DNA of 64,000 bases from Bacillus benzoevorans (GCF_014207535.1 NZ_JACHGK010000002.1:420938-484937); one strand, 5' to 3'; counted from the stretch's first letter, positions 1 through 8,404 are shown. Numbers and translations: made by a program. The notes: generated by a model not told the origin, from the letters alone.

Positions 1-829
1 TCACAACATCCACTGCTGCTGGTGCTTCTTTCGCTAACGTTCGTCCCATATTTTTACGTGCTGTATGTACATTAACACCCGCAATATTCGAATCTGGGCG
101 TGCAAAGTAAATGTATTCCATTGAATCAATAGACACCGTTGTATCTTCCGTATATTTTTCAATTTGGTAGCGTTCATTATTTACGACAACCATTTCTCCG
201 GGTTTAATCGAATGAATGAACTTAGCACCGATCACATCAAATGCACAAGTTTCACTTGCCAGGATATAAGCGCCATTTGACAATTGTCCGAGTGAAAGCG
301 GTCGAAAGCCATTTGGATCCAATGCTCCGATCAATTCATTCGGTGTTAAAATCAAATAGTCAAAAGCCCCTTTGACCTTATTCAAACTTTCTTTCACTCG
401 TTCGATTAAGGTGTCCTTTTTACTTCGGCGAATCAAATGCATTAAAATCTCTGTATCTGAAGTTGAAGAAAAAATAGCACCTTCATTTTCTAATTCTCTT
501 CGTAGAGTAGCCCCATTTGTCAGGTTTCCACTATGTGCCAAAGCAAGTTCCTCATCATGGAATTTAAAGATAAAAGGTTGAATATTTCTCATACCACTAC
601 TGCCATCCATACTGTAGAGAACATGACCAATTGCAGCTTCACCCTTTAAACGTTCAATTTGCCGTTCCTCTTTAAATACTTCCGTTAGCAGTCCTAAACC
701 GTGATGGCCCTTTAAATTCCCATCCTGACTCACTACGATCCCTGCTCCTTCTTGACCTCTGTGCTGTAAACTGTGTAATCCGAAATAACATAAGCGTGCC
801 GCGTCTGAAATACCCCAAACACCAAACAA
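1..829 (-). CDS. PurF-like amidophosphoribosyltransferase paralogue, partial, with degenerate glutaminase site
   Basis: This gene runs off the left edge, so about 276 N-terminal codons are visible. The reading resembles glutamine phosphoribosylpyrophosphate amidotransferase (purine synthesis, step 1): LHSLQHRGQEGAG at 18-30, GALDPNGFRPLS and the MEYIYFARPDS block are all recognisable. The best start is a TTG at 829, seven bases after an AAGGGAGG ribosome site. It begins M-FGVWG, exactly where normal PurF has the mature N-terminal catalytic Cys of CGVFG. No Cys is present, even reading further upstream in frame (YSLFGVWG). The conserved HVRY(A/S)T is HVLYSM at 69-74, losing the Arg, and AHNGNL is AHSGNL. 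The glutaminase half therefore looks inactive, while the frame is open and conserved. It may be an ammonia-dependent or regulatory paralogue, or a decaying copy. The phosphoribosyl half lies outside the window. Confidence 0.8.
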   Translation of the reverse strand, partial: MFGVWGISDAARLCYFGLHSLQHRGQEGAGIVVSQDGNLKGHHGLGLLTEVFKEERQIERLKGEAAIGHVLYSMDGSSGMRNIQPFIFKFHDEELALAHSGNLTNGATLRRELENEGAIFSSTSDTEILMHLIRRSKKDTLIERVKESLNKVKGAFDYLILTPNELIGALDPNGFRPLSLGQLSNGAYILASETCAFDVIGAKFIHSIKPGEMVVVNNERYQIEKYTEDTTVSIDSMEYIYFARPDSNIAGVNVHTARKNMGRTLAKEAPAAVDVV

Positions 830-992
830 GGAATAGCCTCCCTTCAAAATAACGAGTCTCAAGCATCTTTTTGCAAATACATATAAATTAGAACTTTCAC
901 TCAAAGATAACCATATTGCCTATTATTTAGTTTTGCTCCTCACAGCGGGGTTATTCATGGAATTTCATCCTATTCATAATATGAAAAAACGT

Positions 993-1412
993 CTACAGTT
1001 CTTTCTCCATATCTTTTAATCGCACCATGCATTTTACATCTTTATCATTAAAATAATACTCCACGCAATATCCATTTGGATCGATATCAGGGTCTGCTAT
1101 CAGTTTACTAAATGCCTTCCCAATCCCCTGCAGTTCCTCCATATAGTTCAATACAGTTATACATCTGTAATGACCGTTTTTAATGACAAATGATTCGCAA
1201 TCGATATTTTCATCTTTGTCCTCTTCTACTACTGCAGCAGCTGCTTTATAAACGATCCCTCCATTTTCTGGCCGAGATAGGCCGAAGTACTTTCTTTCCC
1301 TTGATGGAAGCAATGCATGAAGCTGTTGATGAGCAGCTAAAATACCATCTGGAAAAGATTTTGCCGTGATAGAATATACGTTGATGTCTTTTTCAACAAC
1401 AATTGTTTCCAT
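993..1412 (-). CDS. Small conserved protein, possibly GyrI-like effector-binding fold
   Basis: This gene encodes a protein of about 139 residues with no signal peptide or membrane segment. I chose the ATG at 1412 because GGGAGG lies seven bases upstream; an in-frame ATG 30 bases earlier has no such site. The pattern of a short N-terminal strand, a central conserved aromatic block (KYFGLSRPENG near residue 45) and the tail GYCVEYYFNDKDVKCMVRL resembles GyrI-like or AraC effector-binding domains, which bind small molecules. That match is only by eye. It lies just downstream of the DUF1456 gene on the same strand and may share its transcript. Confidence 0.55.
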   Translation of the reverse strand: METIVVEKDINVYSITAKSFPDGILAAHQQLHALLPSRERKYFGLSRPENGGIVYKAAAAVVEEDKDENIDCESFVIKNGHYRCITVLNYMEELQGIGKAFSKLIADPDIDPNGYCVEYYFNDKDVKCMVRLKDMEKEL

Positions 1413-1461
1413 GTTTCGTCCTCCCACCCAATCCATATTCACGGTTTTGCTGGACCTTTTA

Positions 1462-1989
1462 TCATCCCCTGTATTTTAAAGCTAATCCTTTTAGAAAGTT
1501 TCTAGCGTATCGATCACCACAAACTTTATAATTCCTATGTCCCTCTTTTCTTAGTACAGCGCCTAATTCTCCTTTTGTGATGGCCACGCCGGCCGCTGCT
1601 AAAATATCAAGCATTTCCTCACTTGTTAATGCCAACGCTATTTTCACTCTCTTTAACAGGATATTATTAACATTTTCATTACTCTTTAGTGACTGCGCTG
1701 ATTTATTAGGCTGTTCTGGTTTTAGATCTTGTTTTCCTCTTTTAAAAATAATAAAACCATTTAAAAATGCCTCTAACATATGATTATCGCATTCAATCCG
1801 GTCTTCATTTTCACCTGTATCATGATCATCATCTGCTGCTTCCATATCACTTTCATTTGACTTTTTCAGTATTTTAAGCACTTCTTCTTTTGTCAATTCA
1901 ACACCTCCGAGATTAAATATCTCTACCATGTCAGAATTTTTTATATCCAGAGCATATCTTAATCTAATTAATATATCATTATTATCCAT
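1462..1989 (-). CDS. DUF1456 (YehS-like) family protein
   Basis: The 175-residue protein has the two-repeat layout of DUF1456. The first repeat begins NNDILIRLRYALDIKNSDM and ends with EAFLNGFIIFKRGK near residue 85. The second, NNILLKRVKIALALTSEEM, ends with GHRNYKVCGDRYARNFLKG near the C-terminus. An acidic linker (residues 50-66, rich in D and E) separates them. Length is a little above the usual 150-160 residues because of this linker. The function of the family is not known. The ATG at 1989 follows a GGAGG site. The next gene downstream on the same strand starts 50 bases after its stop. Confidence 0.85.
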   Translation of the reverse strand: MDNNDILIRLRYALDIKNSDMVEIFNLGGVELTKEEVLKILKKSNESDMEAADDDHDTGENEDRIECDNHMLEAFLNGFIIFKRGKQDLKPEQPNKSAQSLKSNENVNNILLKRVKIALALTSEEMLDILAAAGVAITKGELGAVLRKEGHRNYKVCGDRYARNFLKGLALKYRG

Positions 1990-2082
1990 CTAAAAACCTC
2001 CGATTAAATTACCAACTTGTACTGCAGTTCAAATTAGGGTGCTATCCATGTTGTCACAGTAAAATCAAATTCGCCCCGTCGA

Positions 2083-2253
2083 ATTTGTGCCCGATTTTTT
2101 TCGAGTTCTCTCGAAAAATTTCCTTTGAAAAATCGAGGCATCCGCCGGAGGCTTAACTTCATTCAGCCGAGGGTTGAACCACCACTGAATTGGAAAACTT
2201 ATTTGCGTTCATCCTCCATCTAAAGTGGAGGATTACTGCTGAATGAAGTTAAA
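2083..2253. repeat. Structured intergenic repeat, copy 1
   Basis: This 170-base element fills most of the gap between the DUF1456 gene and the cold-shock gene. It recurs at 9613-9817. It contains nested inverted repeats: TTTTTCGAG/CTCGAAAAA (2097-2105 and 2110-2118), a 15-base perfect outer stem TTAACTTCATTCAGC/GCTGAATGAAGTTAA (2153-2167 and 2238-2252), and inside it an 8-base stem ATCCTCCA/TGGAGGAT (2211-2218 and 2226-2233). No open reading frame is present. It could be a miniature element or a structured RNA. Confidence 0.75.
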
Positions 2254-2277
2254 CCACATTTTTTAAAAATAAGCAAA

Positions 2278-2307
2278 TAAAAAAACAGACCCTTCATTTA
2301 GGGTCTG
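2278..2307 (-). terminator. Rho-independent terminator of the cold-shock gene
   Basis: A perfect 7-base stem CAGACCC/GGGTCTG with an 8-base loop (2286-2307) is followed, on the minus strand, by a run of T. It lies just after the cold-shock gene stop. Confidence 0.85.
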
Positions 2308-2320
2308 CCGTTTGCTATTA

Positions 2321-2521
2321 TTAAGCTTTTTGAACGTTTGCAGCTTGTGGGCCACGTTGACCTTGTTCAACTTCAAAAGTTACACTTTGACCTTCGTCTA
2401 AAGATTTGAAACCTTCGCTTTGGATTGCTGAGAAATGTACGAATACGTCCTCGCCTGCTTCACGCTCGATAAATCCAAAACCTTTTTCTGCATTAAACCA
2501 CTTAACTTTACCTTGTTCCAT
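2321..2521 (-). CDS. Cold-shock protein (CspA/CspB family)
   Basis: The protein has 66 residues and is a single cold-shock domain that binds single-stranded RNA and DNA. Both nucleic-acid-binding motifs are present: RNP-1 KGFGFIE (13-19) and RNP-2 DVFVHFSAI (25-33). The ATG at 2521 is preceded by AAGGAGGCAATAATT. A longer in-frame extension to 2716 is not part of the protein: it lacks a ribosome site and has no family similarity. The roughly 180 bases upstream are probably a long 5' leader, as is usual for csp mRNAs that respond to temperature. Confidence 0.95.
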   Translation of the reverse strand: MEQGKVKWFNAEKGFGFIEREAGEDVFVHFSAIQSEGFKSLDEGQSVTFEVEQGQRGPQAANVQKA

Positions 2522-2703
2522 AATTATTGCCTCCTTGTGCGGGTCTCCACACATTGTGTTACTATCCTTGCTCAAATACTTTAGACGAAAAACAAAATCT
2601 ACTTCAGTCTGAAAAGAACAAAAATAACTCTTAGTTAGAATAACAGATATGTGATGTAATAGCAAATTAGTTTGTCTCTTATCTTTATTAAATGTTATTA
2701 AAT

Positions 2704-2925
2704 TTATAAACAACATACAAAAAGCTGGCTTATGACAGGTCTTTGTGGTCCTCTTTTAGAAGTTTTTGGATTTGTTGTTTTTAGTGTAAGAACTTTATTT
2801 TGCACAACATCCCATAGAATTCGATAATTAATAGAAAAATAACCATGAATCATCATATCTTTCATGCCGGCCATCTTTCTCCATTCAATATGGGGATTTA
2901 TTAATTTTCTATTCTCTCTAGCCAT
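2704..2925 (-). pseudogene. HepT-like (HEPN, DUF86) toxin relic, C-terminal fragment
   Basis: The reading frame carries HIEWRKMAGMKDMMIHGYF followed by INYRILWDVV, which matches the C-terminal half of HepT proteins (HEPN RNases of MntA/HepT toxin-antitoxin pairs). The N-terminal half is absent. The frame opens inside the 3' end of the FAD-synthetase-like gene, and the last 25 residues do not look like the family. The Arg of the usual RX4-6H motif appears as Lys. No MntA nucleotidyltransferase partner is nearby. I take it as a decayed fragment. Confidence 0.55.
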
Positions 2926-3677
2926 TTAATTGTCAGGACACTACCGAAAGCAGGATAGTCATATTGTAGAAGAATTTTCTTTTTCGACTTCACCATTGCG
3001 ATTGCCTCTGAAAAAACTCCATCTCCTTCGATTAAAATTTTGTATTTACCTATATTAGGGAGTGAGTAATTTGGTAAAATACCATTTTTGCAGCAATACT
3101 TTGTTTTATAGTAGTCACCTAGCAAACTTCTAATTTCTTGTAATCGGCATTCACTTAAATACTTTCGAATAAGGGTTGAGCTAATTTTTTGCCCTTGCCA
3201 CTTTAGCTCATCAACTACCGTAACACCAATATGCGCTGGCACGTGTTGTTGAATGGTTTCAGCTCTACCACTCGCTTTTGCACCATATGTATAATCAAAA
3301 CCACAAATAATTTCCTTAGCCCCCAGTCCGATAACATATTGCTGCAAAAATTCGTCCGCTTCAATTTTTGCTAATTCCTTAGTAAATTCAACTATATAAA
3401 ATATATCGACACCTAATCGCTCAAGCTTTTCAATTTTTTGCTCAATCGGCTCTAAATAGGCGACTTCAAATCCTGGAATTAAGACACTTTTCGGATGTGG
3501 AAAAAAGGAAAGGACTGCCAATAAAAGCTTATGTTTCAAAGCTTGCTTCTTTGCGGTTTCCACGACTTTTTGATGTCCTAGATGTACACCATCAAAGTTT
3601 CCAAGAGCCATGGCAGCATCTTGTGGTTCTGCCTGTAAAGCACGTAAATTGGCTTCATTAACATATATCACTTTCAT
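2901..3677 (-). CDS. FAD synthetase family protein (RibF N-domain type)
   Basis: The 258-residue protein starts with a nucleotidyltransferase domain like the FMN adenylyltransferase half of RibF, which makes FAD from FMN and ATP. GNFDGVHLGH is at 26-35, FFPHPKSVL near 59, and ISSTLIR at 165-171. Bifunctional RibF proteins are about 310-330 residues and end in a riboflavin kinase domain. Here the last 80 residues are shorter and lack the kinase GxPTAN-type motif, so kinase activity is doubtful. The ATG at 3677 follows AAAGGAGG. This would be a second copy beside a normal housekeeping ribF, which is not in the window. Confidence 0.8.
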   Translation of the reverse strand: MKVIYVNEANLRALQAEPQDAAMALGNFDGVHLGHQKVVETAKKQALKHKLLLAVLSFFPHPKSVLIPGFEVAYLEPIEQKIEKLERLGVDIFYIVEFTKELAKIEADEFLQQYVIGLGAKEIICGFDYTYGAKASGRAETIQQHVPAHIGVTVVDELKWQGQKISSTLIRKYLSECRLQEIRSLLGDYYKTKYCCKNGILPNYSLPNIGKYKILIEGDGVFSEAIAMVKSKKKILLQYDYPAFGSVLTIKWLERIEN

Positions 3678-3796
3678 TTACGATTCCTCCTTTAATTAAG
3701 CGCTAGGCAATGAAGCTATTACTATTTCTGCTTATGCCTCCAGTTTCTTAATGTTAGTCCTATCATAAAATAATCTATAAAACATTATAATGATTC

Positions 3797-3830
3797 TTTT
3801 TATTGAAATTATTGATATTAACAATAAAAA
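3797..3830. promoter_or_regulatory. Inverted repeat in the leader region of the MFS gene
   Basis: Within the 465-base gap 3678-4142 there is a perfect 9-base inverted repeat TTTTTATTG/CAATAAAAA (3797-3805 and 3822-3830) with 16 bases between. The same core TTTTTATTGAA occurs, inverted, at 7392-7402 in front of the hydrolase gene. It may be an operator for the V4R/PucR-type regulator. It is AT-rich and about 310 bases from the MFS start, so chance is possible. The rest of the gap is AT-rich with no gene. Confidence 0.3.
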
Positions 3831-4142
3831 TCAATGGCAATTCACACCTAATTTGACGTTGTTTTCCATTCCATCCAACCAACAAAACAACATACTAATA
3901 GTAAATAATATTTTTATTGTAAAACTATTTAAATTAACATAGAATATATTTATCTGAATATTACGAATATTATTTCATCCTTCCTTAATAGTCCTTTTAT
4001 ACGATAATTGTCAAAAGTAATCTTAATCTACTTGAACGTGATATAGTGGTGAAAAATTAGATTCGAATAGTATAAATGCATTGACAAACATCTTATTGGA
4101 TTGGGAGCGATACGGAATTAGAAAGCCTATTAAGGGGTTGTT

Positions 4143-5420
4143 ATGATGCGCTGGTTAGTATTAGCAATGATTTTTGCACTATCTGTATTGAATTACGCAG
4201 ATAAGTCAGTCCTTGGCTTAGCTGCAGAACCGATTATGAGTCATCTGCATTTGAATTATGATCAATTTGGTTTGGCAGGCAGCAGTTTCTTTGCATCTTA
4301 TGCGATAGGGAGTATTATACTAGGTACTTTAACGTATCGCTTTCATACAAAAAATTTGCTGATATTGATTGCATCAGGTTGGACAGTTTCTTTATTAAGT
4401 GCCTATTTTGTTGAAAGCTTTATCGGATTAATCATCATTCGTGTCATTTTAGGTTTCTTCGAAGGTGGTACGTATGGATTATGTGTTGCCCATATTGCGA
4501 AATGGTTTTCGAATGAAACACGTGGATCTGCCTACGCAATTATGACATCTGGGACAACCTTCGGTACATATTTAGCTGCCCCTATTCTAGTATTATTAAT
4601 TGGCTCAGTTGGTTGGCAGCATACATTCGCCGTATTAGGTCTTGTCAGCCTAGTTTGGGCAGTTGTATTTTGCTTCTTCAAAAGCCAGCCAAATGAACCG
4701 ATACAGGAAACAATTGCAACTCTTCCCTCTACACAGGAAGCTCAATTTAAAGATATAATTAAAATTTTGTTGAACCCTTATGTACTTTCCGTAATGGCCA
4801 TAGGGTTTGTATCGATGTGGATCAACACCTGGGTTCTAACGTGGGCGCCAACCTATTTAACGAAAATTGTTGGTCTTGATGTGCAAGTAATGAGTATCGT
4901 GTTCGCCGGCATGGGGATTGCGGGGACCATTTTTGCCATCTTCATCGGGAGATATACTGACGTTTTATTCCAAAAAAATAAAAGCCTTATTAAATCATAT
5001 GATAAAGTGTTAACAGTCGTATTAATCATAGGGGCTATTGCTTACGGTATAACAACGGTCGTTGAAGCGCCAATTCTATCCGTTACTTTCCTTGCCGTTG
5101 GGCTCATTATGAATACGTGCCTGCTGCCGCTTGGTACGACAATTAAAACATTAATCGTACCAAAAAACTTAATCGGCAGTATTTCAGGAATTTCATTATC
5201 GATTACGAGTATGGCGGGTATTATTGGTCCATATATTACAGGCTATTTAATTACATTAGCAGGTGACGATATTCGCTCTGGCTTTAACTCAGGTGTATTA
5301 ATTGTTGTAGCGTTATATATCATTAGTGCTGTAATCATATTATTGACGCGAAAACGCAAAACAACTTTCACGAAAAATGAGAAAACGATTACACCCGTTC
5401 TAGTAGAATCAGTAAAATAG
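4143..5420 (+). CDS. MFS transporter, anion:cation symporter-like
   Basis: A 425-residue integral membrane protein with about 12 predicted helices. The N-terminus carries NYADKSVLGLA near residue 17, resembling the NxxDR signature of the ACS family, whose members carry aromatic acids, hexuronates and similar anions. A charged loop (about residues 180-205, QPNEPIQETIATLP) separates the two six-helix halves. AAGGGG precedes the ATG at 4143; the next codon is also ATG. It is convergent with the regulator gene and close to the meta-cleavage genes, so uptake of their aromatic substrate is the likely role. The substrate cannot be read from sequence. Confidence 0.85.
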   Translation: MMRWLVLAMIFALSVLNYADKSVLGLAAEPIMSHLHLNYDQFGLAGSSFFASYAIGSIILGTLTYRFHTKNLLILIASGWTVSLLSAYFVESFIGLIIIRVILGFFEGGTYGLCVAHIAKWFSNETRGSAYAIMTSGTTFGTYLAAPILVLLIGSVGWQHTFAVLGLVSLVWAVVFCFFKSQPNEPIQETIATLPSTQEAQFKDIIKILLNPYVLSVMAIGFVSMWINTWVLTWAPTYLTKIVGLDVQVMSIVFAGMGIAGTIFAIFIGRYTDVLFQKNKSLIKSYDKVLTVVLIIGAIAYGITTVVEAPILSVTFLAVGLIMNTCLLPLGTTIKTLIVPKNLIGSISGISLSITSMAGIIGPYITGYLITLAGDDIRSGFNSGVLIVVALYIISAVIILLTRKRKTTFTKNEKTITPVLVESVK

Positions 5421-5460
5421 TGTAAACAAAAAAAGTGAGAGAACTAGCATACCTCTAATA

Positions 5461-5506
5461 AAAAAACTCATTGAGGATGGCAATATCCATTTTCAATGAG
5501 TTTTTT
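5461..5506. terminator. Bidirectional terminator between the MFS and regulator genes
   Basis: A 14-base perfect stem (5461-5474 with 5493-5506), AAAAAACTCATTGA and its complement, carries A runs on one side and T runs on the other. It serves both convergent genes. Confidence 0.85.
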
Positions 5507-5510
5507 ATTG

Positions 5511-7310
5511 CTACTCTAAATCAAATTGTAATTCTCCTGACAAAATAAGTGCTTGAATGACTAATAAAATATAAGAGGCAGTTGAAGCGTCTTTAACCGT
5601 CGTTTGCAATAGTTCTTCAATTTGCTTAATCCTATACTGAATTCCGCCGATTGATAATGCTAGTTCCTCCATTGTTTCTTTTAAACGCTGCCTGTTTAAT
5701 AAATAAACATAAAGGGTATGCAGCAGCTCTTTTTTTCGCGGGTCATTGAAATGATATAATTCTTTTAATGTTTTTTTCGCCATTTCATGCAGCTGCTCTA
5801 AGCTCATATTTACAGCGATGTCACCCAATATCCCTAAATCCTCATAGTCTGTAATGAGCTTTTTATTGGGAAATCGTTGAGCGATTCGCGCTTCTTTTAA
5901 CGTTCTTTCAAATTGTTTTAAATCTGTAAAAGTGCTGCTAATGCCTATTGTGTATTTATAGTTGCCATTTTGCTTCTCCATTTGCTGAAGGATCTTAGTC
6001 ATAATTTTTATAAATGCTTGTTTATCGTTAATTTGTGAGTTTAATAACGAAATTTCCTCTCCAACGACCGTAAAAATACAAGGCAGCCCCCATTTTTTTA
6101 TCAGTCTTGACATTTGGATTAATTGTTCATGCAAGTCAATAATCTCTTTATTCGGCTTTATTTTATCGATTTGAATGACAGCTGTGGCGAATGGAGGCTG
6201 AAATTTAAAGGGCAAAAACTTAAAATAAGATTCAATGTCATGAATATTTTGGTTATGAATTAACCTTTCTAAAATGGAACTTCTCATACGCTGCTGTTCC
6301 TCAATTTGTGCCTCTTCATATAAAATATACAATGCAATCACAGTCGATATTCTTTCTAAAAATTGATAATCATTCCCCTCTATTTTCTGTTGTGGGAAGT
6401 AGAAAAATGAGCACGTTGCGTAATTTTTTTTATTAATTAATACAGGTGATACTAATTTTTCATATAAACTGCTTGTATAGTATGATACATTATTTTTTTC
6501 TCCTAAATATGATAGATTCGATTGATTGTTTTTAATGGTTTGTAATTGCTCCTCCGTTAGTCCGACTTGACATAACTGATTACCATGTATATCTTCAATC
6601 AAAATCGGAATGTTTAGTAAGTTGTAGGCAGATTGAATAATTTCAGTCATCGAATGTTTATCTGTCACCTTTTGTGTGAGCTGACTATGGAACGTTGATA
6701 TTTTCTCAAGCATATGCTTATGATGTAAGAGCGCATCATATGTCATTTCTAATTCCGACAAAATATTATCATTTTGATACAAGTTGATTAACTTCTCCTG
6801 CTCCGGTAACCAATCTTGTTCAAGACGGATTTCATATTGACAGCAAGGATCTCCCTTTGCGACGCATTTTGTTTCGATTGCAATAATCGATTCCCCAAAT
6901 TCATACGATAATGCACCACTGGCAAATCCACATAATGTATGACAAATACACTCTGTCGCAAAACCATAACTTTTAACATGCAGTTCAGCCTCAAACGACT
7001 CTACCCATTTTCCCCCTGCATTAATACATTCGATTTTGCCATCTGGATGTTTCAATATTTCCCCTTTAAATGTGACATCTTTTACGTGTCCTAATCTTGA
7101 ATGCATTTTACCAACAGTCTTTTTCCTCGTTCCATTTTGGAAATAGTTTTTAGCTGATTCCGTGCCAAATTCTTTCCCAAAGCGAAATAAAAACCCTTTT
7201 GTTTTATACGATCCAATATTTTTAATCAAGTTATTTTTTAAAGTGAGAAAGGCATTTGCCGACATTAAAATGTTTTTGGTAGCCATTGATTCACTTAAAA
7301 GATCATGCAC
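5511..7310 (-). CDS. V4R-domain transcriptional regulator with PucR-type C-terminal HTH
   Basis: This 599-residue regulator begins with an XylR-N-like sensor region (about 20-110), then a V4R domain (about 110-165) with clustered Cys at 121, 123, 127, 149, 156 and 157. A long middle region follows, and a PucR-family helix-turn-helix ends the protein (about 540-590, GGIQYRIKQIEELL). In XylR, DmpR and PoxR the V4R domain binds phenols or related aromatics. Here it is joined to a PucR HTH, not to a sigma-54 AAA domain. The start is a GTG at 7310, eight bases after GGGGG. It is divergent from the hydrolase-hydroxylase-dioxygenase genes and probably activates them on sensing an aromatic ligand. 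Confidence 0.85.
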   Translation of the reverse strand: MHDLLSESMATKNILMSANAFLTLKNNLIKNIGSYKTKGFLFRFGKEFGTESAKNYFQNGTRKKTVGKMHSRLGHVKDVTFKGEILKHPDGKIECINAGGKWVESFEAELHVKSYGFATECICHTLCGFASGALSYEFGESIIAIETKCVAKGDPCCQYEIRLEQDWLPEQEKLINLYQNDNILSELEMTYDALLHHKHMLEKISTFHSQLTQKVTDKHSMTEIIQSAYNLLNIPILIEDIHGNQLCQVGLTEEQLQTIKNNQSNLSYLGEKNNVSYYTSSLYEKLVSPVLINKKNYATCSFFYFPQQKIEGNDYQFLERISTVIALYILYEEAQIEEQQRMRSSILERLIHNQNIHDIESYFKFLPFKFQPPFATAVIQIDKIKPNKEIIDLHEQLIQMSRLIKKWGLPCIFTVVGEEISLLNSQINDKQAFIKIMTKILQQMEKQNGNYKYTIGISSTFTDLKQFERTLKEARIAQRFPNKKLITDYEDLGILGDIAVNMSLEQLHEMAKKTLKELYHFNDPRKKELLHTLYVYLLNRQRLKETMEELALSIGGIQYRIKQIEELLQTTVKDASTASYILLVIQALILSGELQFDLE

Positions 7311-7342
7311 GAGTATTTCCCCCTTTTATGATTTAAATAATA

Positions 7343-7437
7343 ATTCAGAATATTATTAATTTCAATAATTTTTAAAGAATTATATTGATTATTCAATAAA
7401 AATTAATATTATATTTCAAAAATCCACTAGGTATACT
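7343..7437 (+). promoter_or_regulatory. Divergent control region of the meta-cleavage genes
   Basis: The 172-base gap between the regulator and hydrolase genes contains AT-rich inverted repeats: TCAATAATT with AATTATATTGA around 7358-7390, and TTCAATAAAAA at 7392-7402, the same core as at 3797-3830. A TATACT hexamer at 7432-7437 is a candidate -10 element. No good -35 is seen 17 bases upstream, which fits a promoter that needs an activator. Confidence 0.4.
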
Positions 7438-7482
7438 GTAAACATAATCAAAAACAAACAAAACCATGGAGGGTAAAAATTC

Positions 7483-8379
7483 ATGTCAATTTTTGAAGGT
7501 TTTCATAATAGCTGGGTGTTAGCGAATGGGGTTCGTACACACTATTCGTGGGCAGGTACAGAAGGACCAGCTGTCATTTTACTACACGGCGCTGGACCTG
7601 GAGCTTGCGGCGCAGCGGGTTGGCGTTTTATGTTACCTGCATTAGCAAAAGCTGGCTTCCGCGCATACGCAGTCGATCAACTATCAATGGGCTTTACAGA
7701 TGCACGCCCTCACGCATGGCCGGTAAATGGCCATCAAAGCTTAGTGGATCATGTACATGATTTTATTGAAGCATTGTGCCTGGATGAAGTATCACTTGTC
7801 GGCAACTCACAAGGTGCTTACATTGCAGCTAAATATGCAATTGACCACCCTGAAAAAGTAAATAGGGTTGTTTACATCGGCAGTAATACCATTTATCAAG
7901 CGATGCAAGAAGTACCAGAAAGAAAGCTGCGTTCTTTCTTAGAAGTGATTGGTTACGACTATACAGAAGAATCTTTACGAAAATTTATGTATCGCAATTC
8001 AAGTGATGACATAGTCATTCCTGAAGAACTCATTCAACTACGGCATCAAGCAGCAACTCGCCCAGGTGTAAAGAAATCAAATCAAGCGTTCGATGCTTAC
8101 TTAGCAAGAATGAATGAAGAACCAAAGCTTTGGGATCGTTACTGCATTAAAAATTCATTACCAAAATTAAAAATTCCTGGCTTATTCATTTGGGGTAACC
8201 AAGATGCTGTCGCACCAGTGGAAACAGGTTATAAGCTTGAGAAGCTATTACCAAATATCAAATTCGATTATATCGAAAACTGCGGTCACCAAGCACAAAC
8301 TGACCAACCGGAAATCGTGAACAAACTTGTCATTGATTTTTTAGCAGCAGAAAAAGATCAAGCAGTTACAGCACAATAA
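7483..8379 (+). CDS. Alpha/beta hydrolase, meta-cleavage-product hydrolase-like
   Basis: The 298-residue enzyme has the alpha/beta-hydrolase fold. The oxyanion region is LLHGAGPGACG (33-43), the nucleophile elbow GNSQG places Ser at 109, the acid is Asp 241 in WGNQDAVAP, and the base is His 269 in NCGHQAQ. HGxGPG and GNSxGG-like elbows are typical of BphD, HsaD and MhpC, which hydrolyse C-C bonds in ring-opened meta-cleavage products. Only 25 bases separate it from the hydroxylase, and an extradiol dioxygenase follows, which supports that role. The ATG at 7483 follows GGAGGG. Confidence 0.85.
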   Translation: MSIFEGFHNSWVLANGVRTHYSWAGTEGPAVILLHGAGPGACGAAGWRFMLPALAKAGFRAYAVDQLSMGFTDARPHAWPVNGHQSLVDHVHDFIEALCLDEVSLVGNSQGAYIAAKYAIDHPEKVNRVVYIGSNTIYQAMQEVPERKLRSFLEVIGYDYTEESLRKFMYRNSSDDIVIPEELIQLRHQAATRPGVKKSNQAFDAYLARMNEEPKLWDRYCIKNSLPKLKIPGLFIWGNQDAVAPVETGYKLEKLLPNIKFDYIENCGHQAQTDQPEIVNKLVIDFLAAEKDQAVTAQ

Positions 8380-8404
8380 ACTATTTTTGAAAGGAATGAT
8401 AACA

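Noticed and set aside
2522..2716. N-terminal extension of the cold-shock protein
   Set aside because: The extra residues do not match the family, and a perfect ribosome site precedes the internal ATG at 2521.
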